Positions 34,407 through 43,329 are shown, counted from the first letter of the stretch. The stretch is DNA of 64,000 bases from Tessaracoccus aquimaris (GCF_001997345.1 NZ_CP019606.1:3844001-3908000); one strand, 5' to 3'. Notes: a model not told the origin generated them from the sequence alone. Program-made: numbers and translations.

Positions 34407-35538
34407 GACCGACTACGACCACCTGCGCGCCCGGCTCGCGTCGCTCGGGCGGCCCTTCGCGCCAGCGGACGCCGCCGTCGCCCTCCGGGAACAGGGCCTT
34501 GTCATCACCGACGCGCTGCTTCGTGAGGCGATCGCCGAACTGCGCCGCGGCAGCGTCGGGGCGGGGGCGCTCGACGGACTGCTCGCAGAGCCCGGCGTCT
34601 CCGATGTCGTCGTCAACGGGCCGTCCGACGTCTTCGTCGACCGTGGCGCGGGCCTCGAGCGCGCCCCGCTTACCTTCGCAGACGACGAGGAGGTCCGGCG
34701 GCTTGCCATCCGGCTCGCAGCAGCGGCCGGGCGACGCCTCGACGACGCCTCGCCGTTCGTCGACGGGCGCCTCCCGAACGGGGTGCGGCTGCACGCGGTG
34801 CTGGCACCGGTCGCCGAGCCGGGCACCTGCCTCTCGTTGCGGGTGCCTGCCCGGCGGAGCTTCTCGCTTGCCGATCTCGTCGCCGCGGGGTCGCTGCCTC
34901 CCGACGGGGCACTGCTGCTGGAGGCACTCGTGGCGCGCAGGGAACCGTTCCTGATCACCGGGGGCACCGGCTCGGGCAAGACCACGCTTCTTGCGGCGCT
35001 GCTCGCGCTCGTCCCGGCGAGGGAACGCATCGTCCTCGTCGAGGATGCCCGTGAACTGGTCCCCGCCCATCCGCACTGCGTCCGGCTCGAGGGCAGGCCG
35101 CCCAACGCAGAGGGTGCCGGGGCGATCACGCTGACGACGCTGGTGCGGCAGGCCCTGAGGATGCGGCCCGACCGGCTCGTGCTCGGCGAGGTGCGCGGCC
35201 CGGAGGTCGCCGACCTGCTGACTGCCCTCAACACGGGCCATGAGGGAGGATGCGCCACGGTGCACGCCAACTCCATCGAGGACGTCGTCGCCCGGGTCGA
35301 GGCGCTGGCGGCGCTCGGAGGGATGACGCGGGAGGCCTGCCACGCGCAGGTCGCCTCCGCGCTGAGGGTCGTGATTCACGTCGCGCGCTTCCCGGATGGT
35401 CGGCGCAGGGTCGAACGGATCGGCGTGCTGGAGCGCGCCCAGGATGGGCAGGTCCGGGTGGTGCCCGCCGCGACCATGACCCAGCACGCCGTCACCTTCA
35501 CCGCCGCCGGTGCGGCACTGAGGCAGTGGCTGCCATGA
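34399..35538 (+). CDS. tadA: TadA/CpaF secretion ATPase
   Basis: Hexameric type IV/type II secretion ATPase powering Flp pilus assembly, 379 residues. N-terminal domain with GVSDVVVNGPSDVFVDRG; Walker A ITGGTGSGKTT, Asp box VEDARELV, Walker B RLVLGEVRGPE and His box TGHEGGCATVHAN all intact. Starts with ATG 34399 within the end of the ssd-like gene and overlaps tadB by four bases. Confidence 0.94.
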   Translation: MPETDYDHLRARLASLGRPFAPADAAVALREQGLVITDALLREAIAELRRGSVGAGALDGLLAEPGVSDVVVNGPSDVFVDRGAGLERAPLTFADDEEVRRLAIRLAAAAGRRLDDASPFVDGRLPNGVRLHAVLAPVAEPGTCLSLRVPARRSFSLADLVAAGSLPPDGALLLEALVARREPFLITGGTGSGKTTLLAALLALVPARERIVLVEDARELVPAHPHCVRLEGRPPNAEGAGAITLTTLVRQALRMRPDRLVLGEVRGPEVADLLTALNTGHEGGCATVHANSIEDVVARVEALAALGGMTREACHAQVASALRVVIHVARFPDGRRRVERIGVLERAQDGQVRVVPAATMTQHAVTFTAAGAALRQWLP

Positions 35539-36317
35539 CGGCCGCGATGCTTGCGGCCGTCGCGGCGCTGCTCCTGATCGGGGCCCCGCCTCACGCGCGG
35601 CTCGTGGCGCGTCGCCGCACCCGGGGCGCCAGGCGGCCTCTCCCGTGGCGGGTCCTCCCCGCCGCGGCGCTCCTGGTGGGTGTCGTGGCCCTCCTCGCGC
35701 CCGGGGCCCTCTGGTGGATCCTCGCCGCCGCCATCTCGGGTGGCACCTGCGCGATCCTCGTGCGCGGACACCGGGCCCGCAGAGCCGAGCTTCGGCTCGC
35801 CAAGGAGTGTGCCAGGGCTGCACGGGTGCTCGCCTCGTTGATGGCGGTCGGGAAGATCCCGACCGCGGCGCTGCTCGACGCCGCCGAGGACTGCCCCGTG
35901 CTCGGCCAAGCGGCGCAGGCCGTCCGACTCGGCGGCGACGTCGCGGGCGAACTCGACCGTGCCTCCGGGCGCCGTGGGCTTGAGCCGCTGCGTTCCATCG
36001 GGGCGGCTTGGCGTCTCGCGGAGCGGACGGGTGCCCCGATGGCGGCGATCCTCGCGAGGGTCGCCGACGACCTGCGCCGCAGGCAGCAACTCGATGCCCT
36101 GATCGAGGCCGAACTTGCCGCAGCAAGGGCGAGCGGGCACATCATGGCGGCGCTGCCCTTCCTGGCAGTCGGGCTGGGGTTCGCGGTCGGCGTCAACTCG
36201 CTGCGGTTCCTCACCGGGGACCCGTTGGGCAGGGTGCTGCTCGTGGTCGGCGTCTCCATGACCGCCGCCGGGGTGCTCTGGATCGATGCGCTGGCCCGTC
36301 CGCGGAGGAAGAGGTGA
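35535..36317 (+). CDS. tadB: TadB-like inner membrane platform protein
   Basis: Membrane protein of 260 residues with a T2SF (GspF) domain. N-terminal helices LAAVAALLLIGA and LLVGVVALLAPGALWWILAA; the cytoplasmic part has IGAAWRLAERTGAPMAAILARVADDLRRR and two C-terminal helices. Overlaps tadA and tadC by four bases each, a tightly coupled operon. Confidence 0.88.
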   Translation: MTAAMLAAVAALLLIGAPPHARLVARRRTRGARRPLPWRVLPAAALLVGVVALLAPGALWWILAAAISGGTCAILVRGHRARRAELRLAKECARAARVLASLMAVGKIPTAALLDAAEDCPVLGQAAQAVRLGGDVAGELDRASGRRGLEPLRSIGAAWRLAERTGAPMAAILARVADDLRRRQQLDALIEAELAAARASGHIMAALPFLAVGLGFAVGVNSLRFLTGDPLGRVLLVVGVSMTAAGVLWIDALARPRRKR

Positions 36318-37039
36318 CCGGGGCGGTCCCGCTGGCCGCGCTGACGGCCGCGCTAGGGATGGCTCTGCTGCTGTCGAGTCCCGGCGCGGCACTTGGACGG
36401 TTACGCACGCCGGCCCGGCCGGCGGGCGCGCCACCGGGTCGCGACCCGCTCGGGGTGCCACGGCGACGGCTGATCGCGATCGCGCTGGCGTGTCTGGTCC
36501 TGGTGCTGGTGCCCGGCGTCGCAGCCGTCCCTCTTGCGGTCCTGTTCGGGGGCGCCGCGTTCGTGCTACTCGGGCGGCTCCCCGCCAGGGCGAGCCGTCC
36601 TGCCCCGGCCGCTCAGGTCGCAGAGACCCTCGAGTTCCTGGCCGTCTGCCTCGACGTCGGGCGGCCCATGTCCCAGGCCGTCGCTGCGGTCGCGGAGGCG
36701 TCGCCGGAGCCTAGCCGAGTACTGCTGCGCCAGGTCGGGGCGCACCTCGCGCTGGGGAGGGCGGGGCCGGACGCTTGGGAGGAACTGCGCCACGATCCGG
36801 TGTGGGGGAGCGTGGCCGTCGACGTCGCCCGGGCCGAGCGCTCAGGCACACCGGTCGCGGCATTGCTGCGCGTCCACGCCGACGACGCCCGCCGCGAGTC
36901 ACGCGATGCGGCCGTGAAGGCGGCCCGCACGGTGGGGGTCCGCTCCGTGATGCCTCTGATGCTGTGCTTCCTTCCAGCCTTCATCCTGGTCGGCGTCGTC
37001 CCCATCATCGCCGGGCTGCTGCGCGGCTTCTTCGGCTGA
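36314..37039 (+). CDS. tadC: TadC-like inner membrane platform protein
   Basis: Second T2SF-domain platform protein, 241 residues. The T2SF domain runs from AETLEFLAVCLDVGRPMSQA to SVAVDVARAERSGTPVAALL, followed by helices PLMLCFLPAFILVGVVPIIA. GTG start overlaps the tadB stop (GTGA). In mycobacteria the pilin-like gene follows directly; here a helicase gene comes next. Confidence 0.88.
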   Translation: MTGAVPLAALTAALGMALLLSSPGAALGRLRTPARPAGAPPGRDPLGVPRRRLIAIALACLVLVLVPGVAAVPLAVLFGGAAFVLLGRLPARASRPAPAAQVAETLEFLAVCLDVGRPMSQAVAAVAEASPEPSRVLLRQVGAHLALGRAGPDAWEELRHDPVWGSVAVDVARAERSGTPVAALLRVHADDARRESRDAAVKAARTVGVRSVMPLMLCFLPAFILVGVVPIIAGLLRGFFG

Positions 37040-37075
37040 GATCTGGCTGTCTGAGCGGCCTGGCAGAGTTGGTGC

Positions 37076-39322
37076 GTGAACTACGAGTGGGTGCTGTCCG
37101 GCCGGGAGGTGGCGGCGACGGCGACGCGGGAGCCAAGCGTCGCCGTGGTCGCCGACTGGCCGGACTGGCTGCCCACTCAGGCCGCGGAGGCCATCGTCGC
37201 CTCGGGTGTCGAGCGGGCGTGGGCTCACCAGGTCGAGTTCGCCGAGCATCTGTTCAGGGGCAGGCACGCCATCGTCAGCACCCCGACCGGTTCGGGCAAG
37301 ACGCTTGGCTACCTGTTGCCGATCCTCGCGGCGCAGCACGGACGGATCGGTTTCACCGTCGACTCGGCGCGTACCCGACTGACTGCGCCCCGGCACACGG
37401 CGCTGTACCTCGCGCCCACCAAGGCCCTCGCCCACGACCAGGCACGGGCGGCGGCGGCGCTTGGCCCGCGCGGTTGGCGGGTGGCGGCGCTGGACGGCGA
37501 TTCCGACGTCGCCGAGCGCCGGTTCGCCCGGGAGCATGCCTCGTTCATCCTCACCAATCCCGACATGCTGCACTTCTCGGTGCTCCCCAACCACGAGCGC
37601 TGGGCGTCATTCCTGGGGTCGCTGCGCTACATCGTCATCGATGAGGCGCACCGGTACCAGGGGATGTTCGGGGCACACGTCGCACAGGTGGTGCGGCGGC
37701 TGCGTCGGCTGGCCGCGCTTCACGGTGCCGAGCCGGTGGTTGCGCTGTCGTCGGCCACCGCGCCCAACGCGGCCGAGTTCGCGGCGACGCTGATCGGCGC
37801 GGAGGCCGTCGAATCGGTCAGCGGGGACACCTCGCCCGCAGGTCGCCGCACGGTCGCGCTCTGGCGCCCCTCCGGGTCGCTGCGCACCGACACGGCCCGA
37901 CTGCTCGCCGGGCTGTCCGACCGGGGAGCCCAGACGATTGCCTTCGTCGCGTCGCGCCAGGGTGCCGAACTCGTGTCGATCGCGGCACAGGAGCAGGCCT
38001 CCGATCCGGCGCGGATCGCCTCCTACCGGGGCGGCTACCTCGCGGCCGACCGGCGAGAACTGGAGGCGGGGCTGCACTCGGGGCAGTTGCGCGGACTCGC
38101 CAGCACCAACGCGTTGGAACTGGGCGTCGACATCGCCGGGATGGATGCCGTCCTGGTGTCCGGATATCCGGGGAAGTTGGCGTCGTTCTGGCAGCAGGCG
38201 GGGCGCGCGGGCAGGCGGGGCCAGGACGCCCTCGTGGTGCTGCTCGCCAGCGAGAATCCGCTCGACGCCTACCTGATGGAGCACCCAGAGTTGGTGTTCG
38301 AGGTCCCCGTGGAACGGGCCGTGCTGCACCCCGACAACCCGAGGGTGCTCGGCCTGCACCTGGCGGCCGCGGCGCAGGAGTCGCCGCTTCGCGACTCTGA
38401 CGACCGCTGGTTCGGCCCGGCGACGGCGGCGACGGCAGCGGCGCTCGTCGGCCAGGGGGTGCTCCGCGACCGCAACGGCAGGTACTTCTGGACCAGGCCG
38501 GATCGCGCCGTGGACTTCATCAACCTCAGGTCGATCGGCGAGCGCCCCCTCGACATCATCGAGCGGGACACGGGCCGGGTCCTCGGGGTGGTGGACATGG
38601 CCGCCGTCGACCGCACCGTGCACCCCGGCGCCGTCTATCTGCACCAGGGGGAGTCCTTCCTCGTGGATCACCTCGACGTCGAGGAGCACCAGGCGTTGGT
38701 GGTCGCCGGTCGACCCCGCTACTACACGCAGCCGCAGTCCACCTTCGACATCCAGATCGTCCGGGAGGCGGAGCACCGCCGGATGGGCATCACGCGGCTG
38801 TGCCGCGGGGAGGTGCGCCTCGACTCCCAGGTGCTCGGCTACCTGCGTCGCGACGAGGTCACCCATGAGGTGTGGGACTCGACCCCGCTGGAGATGCCCC
38901 GCCGACGGCTGACGACACAGGCGGTGTGGTGGACGGTCCCTGCGTCGTTGGCCAAGAGGCTCGGGTGGGAGGAGCTGCGCATGGGTGCCGCGGCGCACGC
39001 CATGGAGCACACGGCGATCGGGCTGTTGCCCGCCTTCGCGCCCTGTGACCGGTGGGACATCGGCGGTGTGAGCACGGCGCTTCATCCCGATACCGGCCTG
39101 GCCACGATCTTCGTCCACGACGGCATGGAGGGCGGGGCGGGCTTCGCCTATCGCGGGTACGAGGAGGCCGAGCAGTGGCTGCGGGCGACCCTGGAGCGGC
39201 TCACCCGGTGCGGCTGCACCGACGGCTGCCCGGCGTGTGTCGTCTCACCTAAATGCGGCAACGCGAACCAGGTTCTGAACAAGGCCGATGCCGCCGAGCT
39301 GCTTGCCTTGCTGCTCGACTGA
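37076..39322 (+). CDS. DEAH-box helicase with C-terminal zinc domain (MrfA/YprA-like)
   Basis: SF2 helicase of 748 residues. Walker A STPTGSGKT near residue 70, motif II VIDEAHRYQ, motif III LSSATA and motif VI QQAGRAGRRG. The C-terminal DUF1998-type domain ends with a four-Cys cluster (CGCTDGCPACVVSPKCGN) that marks MrfA, a mitomycin-lesion repair factor in Bacillus; M. tuberculosis has a counterpart at Rv3649. GTG 37076 lies 36 bases after tadC, with a possible CAGAGT box six or so bases upstream. Its place inside the tad locus is unusual. Confidence 0.93.
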   Translation: MNYEWVLSGREVAATATREPSVAVVADWPDWLPTQAAEAIVASGVERAWAHQVEFAEHLFRGRHAIVSTPTGSGKTLGYLLPILAAQHGRIGFTVDSARTRLTAPRHTALYLAPTKALAHDQARAAAALGPRGWRVAALDGDSDVAERRFAREHASFILTNPDMLHFSVLPNHERWASFLGSLRYIVIDEAHRYQGMFGAHVAQVVRRLRRLAALHGAEPVVALSSATAPNAAEFAATLIGAEAVESVSGDTSPAGRRTVALWRPSGSLRTDTARLLAGLSDRGAQTIAFVASRQGAELVSIAAQEQASDPARIASYRGGYLAADRRELEAGLHSGQLRGLASTNALELGVDIAGMDAVLVSGYPGKLASFWQQAGRAGRRGQDALVVLLASENPLDAYLMEHPELVFEVPVERAVLHPDNPRVLGLHLAAAAQESPLRDSDDRWFGPATAATAAALVGQGVLRDRNGRYFWTRPDRAVDFINLRSIGERPLDIIERDTGRVLGVVDMAAVDRTVHPGAVYLHQGESFLVDHLDVEEHQALVVAGRPRYYTQPQSTFDIQIVREAEHRRMGITRLCRGEVRLDSQVLGYLRRDEVTHEVWDSTPLEMPRRRLTTQAVWWTVPASLAKRLGWEELRMGAAAHAMEHTAIGLLPAFAPCDRWDIGGVSTALHPDTGLATIFVHDGMEGGAGFAYRGYEEAEQWLRATLERLTRCGCTDGCPACVVSPKCGNANQVLNKADAAELLALLLD

Positions 39323-39333
39323 TTCGGCTGTCC

Positions 39334-39350
39334 ACAACACCCGGTGTTGT
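39334..39350. repeat. Perfect palindrome ACAACAC-CCG-GTGTTGT
   Basis: A 7-3-7 inverted repeat 11 bases after the helicase stop and about 110 bases before the pilin-like gene. It is too short for a strong terminator and has no T-run, so an operator for the pilin transcript is possible. Confidence 0.45.
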
Positions 39351-39458
39351 CCGTGCCGGGCCGTCCACACGGCGGGTGGAGGTGGCATCGGGGTGGTGGT
39401 TTGGCGGATGAAAGGGGTGTCCGGCTGAACCGCAGCTGGCAACCGAAAGGAACCGGCC

Positions 39459-39659
39459 ATGTCCACCCTTGTCACCCGGCAGCGTCCGCTGCGTCGGCTC
39501 GCCCAGCGCGGCCTCACCACCGTCGAGTACGCGATCGGCCTGTTGGCCGCGGCGGCCGTCGCGCTGGTGCTGCTGCGCATCTTCAACGACAACACCTTCT
39601 TCAAGACCATGTTCGACTGGGTCATCGACATCTTCGGCAAGGTCGCCGGAGGCCTCTGA
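39459..39659 (+). CDS. DUF4244 Flp-pilin-like protein
   Basis: Small pilin-like protein of 66 residues. The prepilin-type motif is RG-LTTVEYAIGLLAAAAVALV, with Glu at mature position 5 and a single membrane helix, so it is presumably cleaved by a TadV-like peptidase not found in this window. Corresponds to Rv3656c. ATG 39459 follows GAAAGGA. Likely the structural subunit assembled by the TadA-TadC machine upstream. TGATG overlap with the TadE-like gene. Confidence 0.88.
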   Translation: MSTLVTRQRPLRRLAQRGLTTVEYAIGLLAAAAVALVLLRIFNDNTFFKTMFDWVIDIFGKVAGGL

Positions 39660-40039
39660 TGCCCGGCAGGGGCCCGGGCGGCCGTGCTTGCCCGCGGCCC
39701 CGCCGCCGGCAGCGGGGCATGGTCACCGTCGAGTTGGCCATCGGCTGCATCACGGCGGTGCTCGTCACCGCCTGCCTCGTCTCCCTCGCGATGTTGGGCG
39801 TCGCGCAGAGCGCCTGCGCCGAGTCGAGCGCCCAACTCGCCCGGCAGAGCGCCCGTGGCGACGACGCCGCGGTCGCCGCCGCCCGGTCCCGGGCACCCGA
39901 GGGTGCCCGGGTCAGCATCGACAGGGGCGAGGACGGCGTGACGGCCGAGGTGCGGGTGACGGTCCCGGTCCTCGGCGTCGGCGGCGTCACCGTTGGCGCC
40001 AGGTCCTGGGCCGCCTACGAGCCGGGGCAGGGGCCGTGA
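39659..40039 (+). CDS. TadE-like pseudopilin
   Basis: A 126-residue TadE family protein with a basic leader (RRRQRG), a class-III-like cleavage motif G-MVTVELAIG and one membrane helix (CITAVLVTACLVSLAML), then an exposed small domain. Corresponds to Rv3655c. It starts within the stop of the DUF4244 gene and overlaps the next gene by four bases. Confidence 0.86.
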   Translation: MPGRGPGGRACPRPRRRQRGMVTVELAIGCITAVLVTACLVSLAMLGVAQSACAESSAQLARQSARGDDAAVAAARSRAPEGARVSIDRGEDGVTAEVRVTVPVLGVGGVTVGARSWAAYEPGQGP

Positions 40040-40407
40040 ACAACGCAGCACGAGGTGAGCAGCGCGGCAGCGCAGGCGCGGTCCTGACCGTCGGCATCGC
40101 GCTGGCGACCGCTGGGGTCTTCGTCGTGGCGATGGTCCTGATCCACTGGTTCGCGATCTCCCGCCAGGCGGAGCAGGCCGCCGAACTCGCCGCCCTCGCG
40201 GCGGTCGGAGCGGCATCGATGGGCGAGGAGCCCTGCCAGGCGGCATCCGAGGCCGCCTCCCGCAACGAGGTCTCCGTCGCTGACTGCATCGTGCGGGGCG
40301 AGGGGCGGCATGTGGTGGTGGAGGTCAGCGTGCATGCCGACCTCACGCCGACGCTCCCGGGTGTGCCGGGCAGTCTCACGCGCCGGGCGACCGCGGCGAC
40401 CTTCTGA
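40036..40407 (+). CDS. Rv3654c-like secreted pilus-locus protein
   Basis: A 123-residue protein with a short basic N-terminus (RGEQRGSAGAV) and one membrane helix (LTVGIALATAGVFVVAMVLI), then an exterior domain containing two Cys (PCQAAS, ADCIVRG). It matches the last gene of the mycobacterial tad locus, an Rv3654c-type TadG/TadE relative. GTG start overlaps the TadE-like stop (GTGA). It closes the operon. Confidence 0.83.
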   Translation: MNNAARGEQRGSAGAVLTVGIALATAGVFVVAMVLIHWFAISRQAEQAAELAALAAVGAASMGEEPCQAASEAASRNEVSVADCIVRGEGRHVVVEVSVHADLTPTLPGVPGSLTRRATAATF

Positions 40408-41171
40408 TGGCTCGCCGCCGCGGACGGCCCGCCCGCGGAGGCCGTGACGGACGGTGGTGAGCCTGCGCTGGCGCTCCCTGGCCTCGGAGTGGGCTTGCGG
40501 GTGACACCGGCGAACGGTGACCGGCGGCCGGTGGCCTCGACGCGCTGCAGCAACTGTGGGGTGCCGATGCGGCGACATCGCCGGGCCGCAGGTCAGCGTG
40601 GAATCGGCACGTCGGCGCCCTGGTGTCGGAGGTTCGGAGTGCCCGGGTGTCGGAGGTTCGGAGTGCCCAGGTGTCGGAGGTTCGAAGTGTCCAGGTGCAG
40701 GAGGTTCGGCGCGCCCGGGTGTCGGCGGTTCGGAAGCGGAGGGGGCGGGTGGGGGTGGGGAATAGGGAGGGACGGTCATCGCGCGGCTGGCACGTCGTCT
40801 CCGAAGACCGGTCGCCGAGCGCATCTCCGTCGTGTCCCGCCCTGCGGTTCTCGGCTTGGGTTGGGGTTGGTTGGCAGCGCCTGCGGCTAAGACCTCGTGG
40901 GTGCCCGGCCGCCCGGTGGCTCGCGCCCGCTCCCCAGCGGCCTCTCTCTCGGGGCCCTGGCTCAACCGGAGGATCCGCACAAACATGCCGTCGCCCTCAC
41001 CCTGCAGACCTCTCGGCGGACGAGGCTCCTGGCGTCGCGCTTCGAGGGGAGGGGCCAGAGGTCGGGCGTTGACAAGCGTCGATGTCGCCGCCTCGACGGA
41101 TCCTTCGCGATGCGCCGCGCGAGGGGTTCTGGAACCGTAAGCTCTGCTCCACTTCGAGCGAGGAGGCGGCA
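40408..41171. other. 764-bp gap without a supportable gene
   Basis: Open frames occur on both strands but none has a start signal or coherent protein character. The minus-strand frame from 40779 begins MTVPPYSPPPPAPS and runs through the tandem repeat as PPTPGHSE units before turning into antisense of the pilus gene, which suggests at most a degraded remnant of a Pro-rich protein. The right edge carries the AGGAGG of the next gene and a TTGACA at 41069. Confidence 0.55.
40623..40735 (+). repeat. 24-bp tandem repeat, about 4.7 copies
   Basis: Units begin at 40623, 40647, 40671, 40695 and 40719 with consensus GTGTCGGAGGTTCGGAGTGC plus CCGG; the first two differ at one base. The period is a multiple of three. 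A good candidate for strain-to-strain copy-number variation. Confidence 0.9.
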
Positions 41172-41807
41172 ATGCCCTGGTTGGAGATCATCGGCTGGGT
41201 CGGTTCCGGCTTAGTGGTCTGGTCGTTGATGGTGGCGCGCGTGATCCGGTTCAGGTGGATGAACCTGGCGGGGTCGGCGATCGCCACGGTCTACAACGGC
41301 GTCATCGGCGTGTGGCCCTTCATGGCCATGAACGCCATCATCGCCGTCATCGACATCTACTGGCTGTTCCGGCTGTACCGCGAGAAGCACGACGCCGGGG
41401 TCTTCGACGTGGTCGAGGTCGGGGCAGACGACGCGTACCTGCGCCGGGTCCTCGACTTCCACGCGGACGACATCGCCGCCACCGCCCCGAACTTCCGCCC
41501 AGATGCGGTGTCGGCTGACTGCTCCAGTTGGCTGGTGGTCCGGGGCGACGAGACGGTCGGGGCCGTGCTTGTCACTCCGGGGGAGCCGGGCGAGGCCAAG
41601 GTGGAACTCGACTGGGTGACGCCCCGGTTCCGCGACTTCACTCCGGGGGAGTTCGTCCACTCGCGTTCGGGGATCTTCGCGGCGAAGGGGTACGAGCGCG
41701 TGGTCGTCGAGAACGCACCCGAGTCTGAGGCCGGCTACCTCAGCCGCGTGGGTTTCACGCGCGACGGTGCCCGCTGGGTGCGACCCGTGGTCGCCCCCGC
41801 AGCCTGA
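41172..41807 (+). CDS. YgjV-like membrane protein with soluble C-terminal domain
   Basis: A 211-residue protein. The first 80 residues form three membrane helices in the Imp-YgjV style (WLEIIGWVGSGLVVWSLMVA, LAGSAIATVYNGVIGVWPF, AIIAVIDIYWLFRLYREK). The remaining 130 residues are soluble and look GNAT-like (SSWLVVRGDETVGAVLVTP, AKGYERVVVENA), which would be an unusual fusion; I hold that loosely. ATG 41172 follows AGGAGG by five bases. Monocistronic by spacing. Confidence 0.8.
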   Translation: MPWLEIIGWVGSGLVVWSLMVARVIRFRWMNLAGSAIATVYNGVIGVWPFMAMNAIIAVIDIYWLFRLYREKHDAGVFDVVEVGADDAYLRRVLDFHADDIAATAPNFRPDAVSADCSSWLVVRGDETVGAVLVTPGEPGEAKVELDWVTPRFRDFTPGEFVHSRSGIFAAKGYERVVVENAPESEAGYLSRVGFTRDGARWVRPVVAPAA

Positions 41808-41811
41808 GCCC

Positions 41812-41860
41812 GCAGCCCGCGGGGGGCGCGCGACCGGCAGCCCGCGGGGGCGCGCGACCG
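41812..41860 (+). repeat. Direct repeat, 25 and 24 bp, in a 436-bp gap
   Basis: Copies 41812-41836 and 41837-41860 are identical except that one has six Gs and the other five in the GCAGCCCGCGGGGG core. The rest of the gap to 42243 shows no gene, hairpin or further repeat that I can support. Confidence 0.75.
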
Positions 41861-42243
41861 AAGGATCCGCGCCAACCGTGGCCCGTCGGCGGCTGCATTC
41901 GCCGCTGGCGGCCGCGCCGACCGAACGACCCCGTCCCCGCGGACCACCGGTCCTGTGGCTCGGGGTGAGCGCGACTGTCGGCCCGTCGCCGCGCGTTGAG
42001 CGAGACGCTGCAACCTTGCCGCAGCGCGCGACGCCAACGGCGTCCGTCCGTCCGGTTGGCGCCGATCGAGGGCTTCGAGGGCCGCACCTCCCGCGGGGTG
42101 GCTGAGACCGGCCAGACACCGGCGGCCCGCCTCCGGCGCTGTTCGGCGGACACGGGTTTGCGCGCACGGGAGCAGGGTGTCGCCCGGCATGGGACTCGGA
42201 AGCGAAAGGGGCGGTCAGAGCAGTTCCGTCGGCGCCGTGGAAC

Positions 42244-42249
42244 TAGGCT
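42244..42249 (+). promoter_or_regulatory. -10 element (TAGGCT) for leaderless aldo/keto reductase gene
   Basis: TAGGCT ends six bases before ATG 42256 and no ribosome-binding site is present. Confidence 0.5.
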
Positions 42250-42255
42250 GAGGCC

Positions 42256-43305
42256 ATGACCTATGTTGCGGCGGAAGACCGCTATGAATCGATGCCGTAC
42301 CGGCGCCTGGGGACCTCAGGGCTGAAGCTCCCCGCCATCTCGCTCGGGTTCTGGCACAACTTCGGTGACGACAAGCCCGTCGAGACGCAGCGCGCCATCA
42401 TGCGTCGCGCGTTCGACAAGGGCGTGACGCACTTCGACCTCGCCAACAACTACGGGCCCCCCTACGGCGCCGCGGAGACCAACTTCGGCCGCATCATCGC
42501 GGAGGACTTCGCCCCCTACCGCAACGAGTTGGTGATCTCGTCGAAGGCCGGCTGGGACATGTGGCCCGGCCCGTACGGCTTCGGAGGGTCCCGCAAGTAC
42601 CTGCTGTCCTCGCTGGACGACTCGCTGCAGCGGATGGGCCTCGACTACGTCGACATCTTCTACCACCACCGCCCCGACCCGGAGACCCCGCTCGAGGAGA
42701 CCATGGCGGCCCTCGACCAGGCCATCCGGTCCGGCAAGGCGCTGTACGCTGGCATCTCGTCCTACTCGGCGGGCCTGACCTCGGAGGCGCAGGCGATCGC
42801 GCGGTCGCTCGGAACGCCGCTGATCATCCACCAACCGTCGTACTCCATCCTCAACAGGTGGATCGAGGACGGCGACCCCTCGCTGCTGCAGGCCTGCGCC
42901 GACAACGGGATGGGCGTCATCGCGTTCTCCCCGCTCGCCCAGGGCATGCTGACCGGCCGCTACCTCGACGGGATCCCGGAGGGTTCGCGCGCCACTCAGG
43001 GCAAGTCGCTGAGCACCGACCTGCTCTCTGACGAGAACATCGAGCACCTGCGCCAACTGAACGCGATCGCCGAGCGCAGGGGCCAGAGCCTCGCCGAGAT
43101 GGCCATCGCCTGGGCGCTGCGCGACCAGGGCGCCGCATCCGTGACCTCGGTGGTGCTCGGCGCCTCGTCTGTCGCCCAACTCGACGACAACCTCGGAGGC
43201 CTGAAGAACCTCGAGTTCAGCGCCGAGGAACTCGCGACGATCGACCAGCACGGCGGCGTGCAGGGCATCAACCTCTGGCAGGGGGCGACCGACTCGGTCA
43301 AGTGA
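42256..43305 (+). CDS. Aldo/keto reductase (YghZ/GPR-like)
   Basis: NADPH-dependent carbonyl reductase of 349 residues, AKR14-like (L-glyceraldehyde-3-phosphate reductase group). The TIM-barrel catalytic tetrad is visible: Asp and Tyr in THFDLANNYGPPYG, Lys in VISSKAGW and His in IFYHHRPDP. Cofactor-binding end SVVLGASSVAQLDDNLGGL. It probably detoxifies methylglyoxal or reduces glyceraldehyde phosphate. Single gene ending in a strong hairpin. Confidence 0.93.
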   Translation: MTYVAAEDRYESMPYRRLGTSGLKLPAISLGFWHNFGDDKPVETQRAIMRRAFDKGVTHFDLANNYGPPYGAAETNFGRIIAEDFAPYRNELVISSKAGWDMWPGPYGFGGSRKYLLSSLDDSLQRMGLDYVDIFYHHRPDPETPLEETMAALDQAIRSGKALYAGISSYSAGLTSEAQAIARSLGTPLIIHQPSYSILNRWIEDGDPSLLQACADNGMGVIAFSPLAQGMLTGRYLDGIPEGSRATQGKSLSTDLLSDENIEHLRQLNAIAERRGQSLAEMAIAWALRDQGAASVTSVVLGASSVAQLDDNLGGLKNLEFSAEELATIDQHGGVQGINLWQGATDSVK

Positions 43306-43329
43306 GCCGCCTGCCCATGGCAGTGAGAT

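Noticed and set aside
33340..39352. DnaA-box-like TGTCCACA and TATCCACA sequences near 33350 and 39330
   Set aside because: Only isolated copies, no cluster or AT-rich unwinding region, and no dnaA/dnaN genes, so not an origin.
40015..41172. Minus-strand 385-codon open frame over the 24-bp repeats
   Set aside because: About half is antisense to the Rv3654c-like gene, composition is shadow-like and no start signal precedes it. At most a remnant of a Pro-rich gene.
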